DNA of 64,000 nt from Megalonaias nervosa (lineage: Eukaryota; Mollusca; Bivalvia; Unionida; Unionidae). Shown one piece after another: positions 56,121 to 64,000 of this stretch. Position 1 is the stretch's first letter, and every line of letters begins with the position of its first letter. The position numbers were made by a program, and so were the translations under genes. Location of the stretch: positions 62,001 through 126,000 of the forward strand of contig JAECUM010000839.1 in NCBI GenBank assembly GCA_016617855.1, given 5' to 3'. Under the pieces are notes generated by a model. The model made no database searches and was not told the origin of the DNA. It saw only the letters and a program-made list of their open reading frames with translations.

Positions 56121-56617
56121 AACTCAATGGTAAATACAATAGACTCATTTATTTGAACTCTATTATCTGAATACTGGGTATTATCAGAACTATTTAACGT
56201 TCATTTCTGGATAAATTTGTTTTTTATATTTTAAATATATTACTCAAACATGAATTATTTGAGCATACTCCCTTAACTGAAGTAATTTAGTGGTCGGAAG
56301 TCCTCTAATCCTATTGAAATCATGATGCATTATCCGAAGTGTAAAACGGTTGTGAGTGGCAGGTTTGATTTCTTGAATCATGATATATCCATTCAAACTA
56401 AGTACTGATTAAGCAAGGGCAAGATTATTCTTTGTCACTAATCCAATAATTGACTCCCCTTTGATAACCACATTATTAATTGTATGTAAAATAGGTTTGA
56501 TAAAAGCAAGTCAGAAAATCATATCAACCCACTGAAAGCTCTATTTGATATTCATGTATTTTAAAAACAAAATTTATAGGAAGTTGATTAGATTACTACA
56601 GTGTATCTGAATCACCA

Positions 56618-56870
56618 AGCCATGGAAACTGGAAGAGGTACAAAACGAAAGAAGGAACCAAAATGTATAGAAACCAATTACAGTGCCATCCTTGAAGTAG
56701 AATTGGGTCTGAAAAGCAAAGCCAAGAAGGCAGGGCAGTACATTTTCTGTGAATACACACCAGCAACATGACTGAATAACAAGGAAATGAATAAAGATGG
56801 CTACATGAAGTTTGGGCCAAAATGGAAGGGATTGAAATTGAAGAGACAACTCTGATGTGGTTTAAATCCA
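56618..56870 (+). pseudogene. Tigger transposase N-terminal DNA-binding fragment
   Basis: A plus-strand frame starting METGRGTKRKKEPKCIETNY and continuing SAILEVELGLKSKAKKAGQY matches the first helix-turn-helix of Tigger transposases. An in-frame TGA then precedes LNNKE. The next conserved block appears as KFGPKWKG (family KFGPKRKR), followed by another stop. The minus-strand frames at 56574-57036 are shadows. Terminal repeats for this element were not located. ATTATCTGAAT-type sequence near 56165 and 57093 (inverted: CAGATAAT) could be their remains. Confidence 0.75.
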
Positions 56871-57249
56871 CCTCCAACCAAAACATGCCCATCTCAGGGC
56901 GTATGCTTTTAACGAAAGGTGAATATTTCCCTAAAAAATTGTAAATTCCCATCAAACAAAACCGAGAAGATCTAAAATAAACAGAATTATATAGGAAAAG
57001 AAATTTATTCAACTTGATGTACACTTGTACCTTCATGACCTTCGGTTATTCAAATCCTGGTGTCATCCAAAGTTTTCTTCTAGCCCCCAGACTTCAGATA
57101 ATCGAGAGTTGGCTCTGCATGTAGACATAAATATCAGCCCATAGTTGGGTTATTTATATAATGAGAGATGAAAAATAAAGAAAAACACAAAATAAGATAT
57201 TGTCTGTCAAATTTTTATTAAATGTTTATTAAATTCAATATAACATGGC

Positions 57250-57811
57250 CACTGTTAACTGACCGGGACAATGATACTGTCCAGTTGATCCAAATCCATA
57301 CATACCTCATCTAGAGGCTGGGCATCAGAATCTGTTGCTGCCACTGATGAACAGTCTGAATCACAGTCAGAATGAGAATCAGGATCCTCATCCATTGACT
57401 TGTCATCATTGACAGTATCAGAACTAGACCAGACCTCGAAAGATGAGGCTCAAGTATCCAAATTACAGCTGCCCTTATGAAATTTAATCTTTGGAAAGAT
57501 GAGTTCACTACAGGAACTGGATCAAATGCATCCTCATCAGCAGAATGCAGCTGAACAGTTAACAGAAATGTCATGGTTTTAGCATTGATGCTAATTCTAT
57601 ATTCCCAGTGAGTTATTAAAACATTGTTTTCATTCGATAATGTCAAATTCTGTTTGAATACCTCTCTTGACCATGGCAATGTTTGGTTTTTATTCTGTGG
57701 TGGCTTCAAGGTATCCAAATAGCTTGTTGATGTTGGGAAGCTGAAATAGCACATGTCATCAGACATTGCAAAGGTACAGAAGAGTTTTTCAGTGGAGTTA
57801 CAAGTGTCCAT
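57250..57811 (-). other. Unidentified open frame with acidic tail
   Basis: The minus strand is open for 166 codons at 57811-57311. In another minus frame an Asp/Ser-rich tail (DSHSDCDSDCSS) runs to a stop near 57256 and also contains GAG followed by gtatgt, a plausible splice donor. I recognise no domain. It could be the decayed C-terminus of a transposase (acidic tails are common there) or part of a real exon. Evidence does not decide. Confidence 0.25.
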
Positions 57812-58599
57812 TGAATGCAGAGGCCATCAGAAACAATTCATCACTTTTAATATTATAAAAATTTACAAGTTGTAGATTAAATTTACTTCATATACCTAAA
57901 TATCCAACTAGTCAAATGGACTGGCTACTTATTTTTTGCCCCATTCTGCATTGGAATTAACTGGCATTGGATGCTGCCCACACCACACAATTTCATGGAT
58001 TTGCATCCCCAGCATAGTGCCACAGGTCTTTCCATGCATCCAGTGCTCAGTTTAGTGCCCCAGTACACGAGATATTGATTTTACTGCATTCTTATGCTAC
58101 TCAAAGGGAACACATGCTTTCTGATTGTTTGGAAGTAACTGTATCCCAATCAGGACATTCTGTGGTGACAGTGGCCCACCCCTTTGATAATCTTCTCCAC
58201 CTTCATCTCAAACAACATGGGAGGTGTCAGCATCACCCCATTCAGCCAGAGACAATGAAATAGGCTTACAAACTCCATTATCTTTGGTAAATCTCACTAT
58301 CACCTTGGTGTCAATCAAGAAATGGAATGAAACATGGATAGCCTATCATGTGCAGAAGAATGGTGTTAAACCCTTAACAATAAGAACAAAAGTTATGTAT
58401 GTTCTAATTTTCTCTCGTTTAGTAATCAGTTTGTTGGTCATTAAAATGCATTTTATTAACAGGTTAAACTTATTTTTAATGCACAGTCCATTTAGCCGAG
58501 ATATTGGAGAAAGTGGAGGGATGAAGGGGAAAGAGAAATAAAGCTTTCAAATATAATTTTTTTATGAATTCTTAAGAAAACTTGATATTTCTTAGGTTT

Positions 58600-59125
58600 T
58601 ACTTTCCATTTAAAGCTAATTGCTCATATTTGTTTTGCTCATTAGTTTTCCTGGGTGTTTTGAGTTACCCAACTGGTCAATATTAGTGGAGTGAAATCCC
58701 AGCCCAGCTGAAATCTTTAACTTAAATTGATCAGATTTGTCTTTTCTGTATTTTTTTGCCCCATACTTTTAGAAATTAATACTGTATTATTGTTCACACA
58801 TATATTAAGCATAGGTTTAACTGTCCTCAAAGCCCGACATATGTTGCAGTAGTCGTATTAGCCATGTATTAATATGGGAATCGACACTTCCAGTTTTATT
58901 TTCCATTTAAAATTAATTGCTCCCTTTTAGTGATTATTCTTCTGTTATACTCGTTAGTGTTCCTGGGTGGTTGGAATTACCAAACTGGTCAATATTAGTC
59001 GAGTGAAATTCCATCGCAACTGAAATCTTTAACTTAAATTGGCTTGTTTTGTCTTTTCAGTATTTTTTTCCCCACATAATTTTTAGAAATTAGGACTTTA
59101 TTGTTGTGCACATCACATTTAACCA
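58600..59125. repeat. Tandem duplication of about 300 bp
   Basis: Two blocks share tccatttaaa(g/a)(c/t)taattgct, ttcctgggtg, aactggtcaatattagt and ctgaaatctttaacttaaatt in order, offset by about 300 bp, with moderate divergence. Confidence 0.8.
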
Positions 59126-60190
59126 TCTTCAAAACCTGACATGCTTCTATTGTGTATTAATTTTGGAATTGACACACTTCCAGATGACAGTAGAGATGCA
59201 AGTGATGATAGGATTAGTTTGCATGTGGGAATGCCTTATGTGCTGGAAGTGACATGTCACTCTTCTACATTTCCATTTACCAAGAGACAAGTAATTTTCA
59301 TGTAGGTACCATGAGATAGCTCATCTGAGATGTGCTTTATGTCAGTTGTCAGAATTCCTTCATTGGTTGAAACTGGCCATATTTGAAAGTGATTGAATCA
59401 TCATTTGAAAAAAATTTTAAAAGTGCTTTAAGCCTAGTTGCTTTCTGTCTAATTTGGTAAAATTTGGTTGATCTCTCTTTCAGGAGTCATTAAAGGTTCT
59501 TCAGGTTTGCTGGTAATAGATGAAGAACTTTTGAGATGGCCTGTTTTTCATCTTCAGTCATTTGTTGATCTATTAGCACAGATTTGTTATAGCTACTCTT
59601 AAATTACTTCAAGGATTGCCACACATTAATCCCAAGATCTAGTTGGTCCTAAATGAAAATGGTGCTGCTTATTTATCCAATATGACCACCAGAGTGGACA
59701 AGTTGAAAATCTTGTTGCTGCAACTCCTGTTGTAGAGACATTGGTTTTCACAAAAAGACTTCTTATGATTTGCTATCAAACATGGCCATCATGGTAGATG
59801 AATGCATGGTCATAACAACATGGGCTTTTCACCAAAAGGCTACTTGTGTTTGGTTGATTTGAAATGAAAATCATGCTAATCTTCCAGGATGGTCACCATT
59901 GACCATCTTGGAAAACTTGTCGATTATCAGAGATAGTTTCAATATTCACAGTTAAAAAAATGATAAAGGGTCTTATCTTGAATTCATGAAAATCCTTTTG
60001 GGCAGTAGAACTCGAGTCCCTTTGAGGGACTCCCCTCTATTTGTAATAATGGCAAATCTGCATAATCTGAAAGCCCTTCATGCCAGGATGCATTCTGTCA
60101 AATTTGGTCAAATTCTTACATGTTCTTTTTGAAACTGGTTCATTGGTTTTTGAGACGAGGTTGAAAATAGCAACTGATGATGGGCCTTAC
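59126..60190. other. Old dispersed-repeat sequence
   Basis: The stretch at about 59630-59900 carries agttggtcctaaatgaaaat and cttgttgctgcaactcctgt, related to the ~140-bp array at 35.4-36.35 kb. The stretch near 60060-60125 (cccttcatgccagg) is related in inverted orientation to 41.84 kb. No genes are seen. Confidence 0.5.
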
Positions 60191-60194
60191 AGCC

Positions 60195-60455
60195 AAGTGA
60201 GCTAAAAATAGGGTACACAATCCTGTAAAATCACACTGTCTTTGGGCTTTGTTAGCTCAGAATTAAAGTAAACTACATTTAGTATTCAAAAATACAAGCC
60301 AATTAAAATGGGTCCATGATCCAGGTGAGCTAAAAATAGGGTAAACAATCCTGTAATTGCATTGTCTTTGAGTTTTGTCAGCGCAGAATTAAAGTAAAAT
60401 ACATTTAGTATTAAAGAAAAAAACAAACAAGCCAGTTAAAATTGGACCATGATCA
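60195..60455. repeat. Tandem duplication of about 125 bp
   Basis: Two adjacent copies share gtgagctaaaaatagggta, aatcctgtaa, cagaattaaagtaaa, tacatttagtatt and aagccagttaaaat-like ends. Small insertions differ between them. Confidence 0.85.
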
Positions 60456-62850
60456 TATCCATAGAACCAATGGAGCAGAGGGGATTTTAAGGGGCCTAAA
60501 GGCATTGTCTAATATATAAAACAGCAAATATTTCCACATGGATTTCTTTTTATTATCACCTTCAATGACAATACAATTAAACACCCTCATGAACATAATA
60601 CAATTCAACAAACATATATTCTCATTAAAATAAGTCTGTTTACTAACAGGTTTTGTAATTACCATGTTGTAAACAAAGGAAACCTGCAACATTTAAAAAA
60701 TAAATTTTAAAAGCAATAGCTGAGTATGCAAAAGTTTAATTTTTCACACATGAAGCACTCCAAAAACAATTCATATGGATTAAATATCATGCCAGTAAAA
60801 ACACATAAAGGATATGTTCTTTTCCCATGTTAATATTAGACATATTTCATTGGGTAGCAAAAACAAACATGATATTTTATTGACCAGCAAAGGCAGAGTT
60901 AAAATATGTTGGGTTTTTGGTTGTTTGTTTTTTTTATTTACCACCAGCTGAAATATAACTGATATTTAAACAGGAGAGGAAATATTTCCTTCCATATTAT
61001 ACCAAAACTTTCTTCTAAATCAAAAGCTTGAAAGATTAAACTCACTCTTCAGCATATCACCATTATCACTCCCCATTTTCTTAAGTTCACCTTAATTTCA
61101 ATGACATTCATTCATTGATCATACAAAAATCAGTAATATGAGAGAATGGTTGGTCTGGGATGACCTAACCTGCTGCAATAAATTACATTTGTGACATTTT
61201 GTACACTCTTTTATCCTATCCGACCATAAAAGTAAATTCAGTTGAGTGATGGAGCACGTCAGGCTTTGAAGCTCTTGTCAAGGTAGTACAGTGTATGACA
61301 TAACTTTGTAAAGAAACAAATGGAGGTGAGTTTGATATCTTTAGCAAAATATTAATTCCATGCCCAAGAGGTAATGATGTTTCTGTTTATCTTTCATGCT
61401 CACAAAATGCTTCAAGCAGAACTTCTGTATGCAAACACAATCAAGAGTCACAAGGCATGATGGGAAATCTTGTATTTTCATGTGACAATATAGATATTTT
61501 TTTCACATGTGAAAAGAGAGGATTTAAAAAAGAGTAAGATAAATATTTCAGCATTAGTTTTCTATATTTCACACTTAAGTATACAAAAAATGCAGGTTCT
61601 GCTCCGGGTTTTGAAGCATCACTGAAAATCGGGGAAAACACAGGACAGTTATTTGCTCTTTAAATCTCACAATGGAGAGAAAGTTGCGTACACTTTTATG
61701 TCATCCCCTGAAGTGACTTCTAATGCTCATCGCTATTGGGAAAATTGTGCTTTCTGATGTAAACAACTGATGAAAACAAATCCTTCTGTGTACTAGGGAA
61801 ATTTACTTGAATAGTACACAGCTTTGTCCATGAATTATAGAAATTTGTATGCTTTACTATTTTCTTTAACTGCACTTTTGAAATTTTTTAATAATTTAAA
61901 ACAATTATCAGCTCCTTTTTCTATAACTTAGCTCTGAAGTTCAGGAAAGTTAACAAGCCATGCAAAGCCCCCATTGTTCAGAGCCCAAAATAAAGAAAAC
62001 TGTTGGATCTTTAAACCTCCATTAGAATATACTCATTTCTTTTTTTTATAACAAGAATTACCAGTAAGGAAAATCAAAAATACAAGCTCTTCAAATGTTT
62101 AAACCCTGTGCAAAAATGTCAAACTTTGGAACAGAACCATGCACATACATGTTTTCACCAAACAAAAGACAAGTAATATGTAAAAAAATGATGGTACAAC
62201 TTGCATTTAAATATATTATAAAACAACAAAAAAACCACAATGAACTGAATTTAAAAATACACATTAAATTAAAAGTTGACTGTAGATCTAAAATGTTTGG
62301 CATAACAGGTGCAAATCTAATCACAGCACTTCTATAAACTGAGCTTTGAATATATCCATTCAACTTGGTGAGTTTGTAGAGTTGTGAAAAGTGTCTGATA
62401 CATTTATCTGGAGCCACATGGGGCTGATATGAATTATATGGGGACACTCATAACTGAAATTCAAGAAGTCGGATCAAAGCAAAGTTGTGAATGGATAAAA
62501 CTTGGCAATATCCAAAACGAAGTAAAGGGAGCACCATGACCATGGAAGTGTGTGACTGTAATGAAGGCCATCAATTTAATGTGTTGTTTGACCAAATAAA
62601 AGACAACCAATAACTATTAAAAGGATTGGTGGTGTGACTCAATATATTAATGGTAAAAGATAATTCTGCAAAAAAACACAATGCAATGTAAAGGATAAAT
62701 GACTGATAATTTTAAAGTATATGTCTCCACCATTACAGCATATGCACTTTACTACACACTAATTCAACATCTTTTTTTAACCCAATTTTCCTAAAATTAT
62801 ATTTAAAATTGATAAATAACAGGTAATAAAAAATACGTTTTCACAGACAA
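60456..62850. other. AT-rich stretch without recognised features
   Basis: The sequence has many A-rich and T-rich runs, and could be a 3' untranslated region of a neighbouring gene or intergenic. No domain is recognised in the small frames (for example 62091-62447 and 62095-62337). Confidence 0.4.
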
Positions 62851-62852
62851 TA

Positions 62853-63157
62853 CCATGCTTACAAGCAGAGCAAAAATTATGCTTACAAGCAGAGCAAAAT
62901 ACCACACTTACAAGCAGAGCAAAATATCATGCTTACAAAAAGAGCAAAATACCAGGCTTACATGCCGAGATAAATACCATGCTTACAAGCAGAGCAAAAT
63001 AACATGCTTACATGCAGAGCAAAGTACAGTGCTTACATACAGAGCAAAATTCCACACTTACACGCAGAGCAAAACATGCTTAGAAGCAGATCAAAACACC
63101 ATGCTTACAAGCATAGAAAAACAGCATGCTGACAAGCAGAGCAATATACCACGCTTC
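62853..63157. repeat. 25-bp minisatellite, twelve copies
   Basis: The unit is catgcttacaagcagagcaa + aatac. Twelve copies follow each other with one to five substitutions each; one copy is shortened to 22 bp. The 104-codon frame at 62855-63169 is the repeat read as protein. There are no unique spacers, so this is not a CRISPR array. Confidence 0.95.
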
Positions 63158-63671
63158 TGGAATAGATAAATTTTCATACCTGTGTGTAAGAGATCTAGCA
63201 GATCTGCAATATTTACTTTTCTTGTCCAAGTATGGTTCTTAAAGGCTGGTTTTCACTTGTCATTTGTTTCGTAACTGACATGACAGTTTCATGAATTCAT
63301 AATACTGTACCAGTAAGATGTATTTTATATCATAATAATTAATTCAATAATACTATAGAATACAGATTGAATATAAAAAAAAATTCTGTCCTCTTTAAAA
63401 AAAACAAATGGGAAACATCATAAATGTTTTGGTGTTGAAACAGATGAAAAAAAATTCCAGTCTGGTAGTTACATTATTGTTTCTGTTAAGCAAATGTTTG
63501 AATTAAACAAGTACAGTAAACATGATAACCTTCTACCTAGATTTCCTTTTCTCTTTGCTAACCCTACATTGATTCTATTAAATCTCATATCTACATGATA
63601 AATCTCCATGATCTGGCTAGAAATATAAACAGCTAATTCCTATTTGTTATTCTGCCTCCCACTTTACCAGA
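63158..63671. other. Spacer between two minisatellites
   Basis: This is AT-rich sequence with poly(A) runs. I see nothing else in it. Confidence 0.6.
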
Positions 63672-64000
63672 AACAGACATGCCAGGCTCCCTCAGCTTAT
63701 CAAAACAGACAAGGCAGGCCCTCTTAGCTTATAAAAATATACAAGGAAGGTCCTCTTGGCTCATCAAAATAGATATGGCAGGCCCCCTTAGCTTATCAAA
63801 ATAGACAAGGCACACCCTCTTGGCTTATCAAAATAGACAAAGCACACCCTCTTGGCTTATCAAAATAGACAAAACACACCCTCTTGGCTTATCAAAATAG
63901 AAAAGGCACACCCTCTTGAAAAGTGTACAAAGTAGACCCTTTTGCTTATCAAAACAGACAAGGCAGACCCCCTCAGCTTATAAAAATATACAAGGAAGGC
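63672..64000. repeat. 32-bp minisatellite running off the right edge
   Basis: The unit is aatagacaaggcacaccctc + ttggcttatcaa. About ten copies are visible, the three at 63804-63899 nearly identical and the outer ones more diverged. One copy is shortened after ctcttg. The array continues past base 64000. Confidence 0.95.

Noticed and set aside
62853..63157. CRISPR-like array or a repeat protein (104-codon frame)
   Set aside because: The 25-bp units are directly adjacent with no unique spacers. The open frame is a by-product of a repeat lacking stops, and the host is an animal.

Overview
The window is AT-rich animal DNA with widely spaced, short, intron-separated exons buried in old transposons. 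The two SINE families (tRNA heads and a shared 3' tail), DIRS-like retroelements and many pogo/Tigger-type DNA elements suggest a lophotrochozoan, most likely a bivalve mollusc. That assignment rests on recollection of similar repeats and is moderately confident. No bacterial features are present.

Two protein-coding genes can be supported. (1) At the left edge, minus strand, are the first two coding exons (3391-3574 and 1065-1216) of MBTPS1, the site-1 protease (SKI-1/S1P). They encode the signal peptide and start of the propeptide; the subtilase domain lies beyond base 1. (2) On the plus strand, from a probable untranslated first exon near 5.9 kb to a stop at 43,074, is a gene I do not recognise by name. 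I assembled eight coding exons with consensus splice sites and matching phases: 9435-12291, 15932-16070, 20332-20481, 22096-22207, 33526-33657, 38983-39087, 42219-42398 and 42872-43074. They encode about 1289 residues. One giant exon encodes about 950 residues of acidic, serine-rich, probably disordered chain. The last seven exons encode a compact domain that reads as a papain-fold, peptidase C39-like hydrolase with Gln, Cys, His and Asn in the expected order. The two genes are divergently arranged, and a CCAAT-box plus YY1-like ATGGCGG promoter lies near 5.85 kb.

Region by region: 1-3.6 kb is the 5' part of MBTPS1 and its intron. 3.6-5.85 kb is intergenic, with a tRNA-derived SINE. 5.85-43.1 kb is the C39-like gene; its introns hold SINEs, short pogo-type MITEs, a foldback MITE family, a 1.6-kb and a 1.4-kb Tigger-type remnant with transposase DNA-binding fragments, minisatellites, a ~140-bp tandem array, and two decayed DIRS-like elements. 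43.1-64 kb has no gene I can support. It holds another SINE, a better-preserved DIRS-like remnant interrupted by a pogo MITE, a ~155-bp degenerate tandem array, a third Tigger transposase fragment, small tandem duplications and two minisatellites, the last running off the right edge.

The item most worth following up is the long disordered protein ending in an apparently intact C39-like thiol-protease domain. Possible alternative products include a short form from a candidate first exon inside a Tigger remnant at 18.1 kb.
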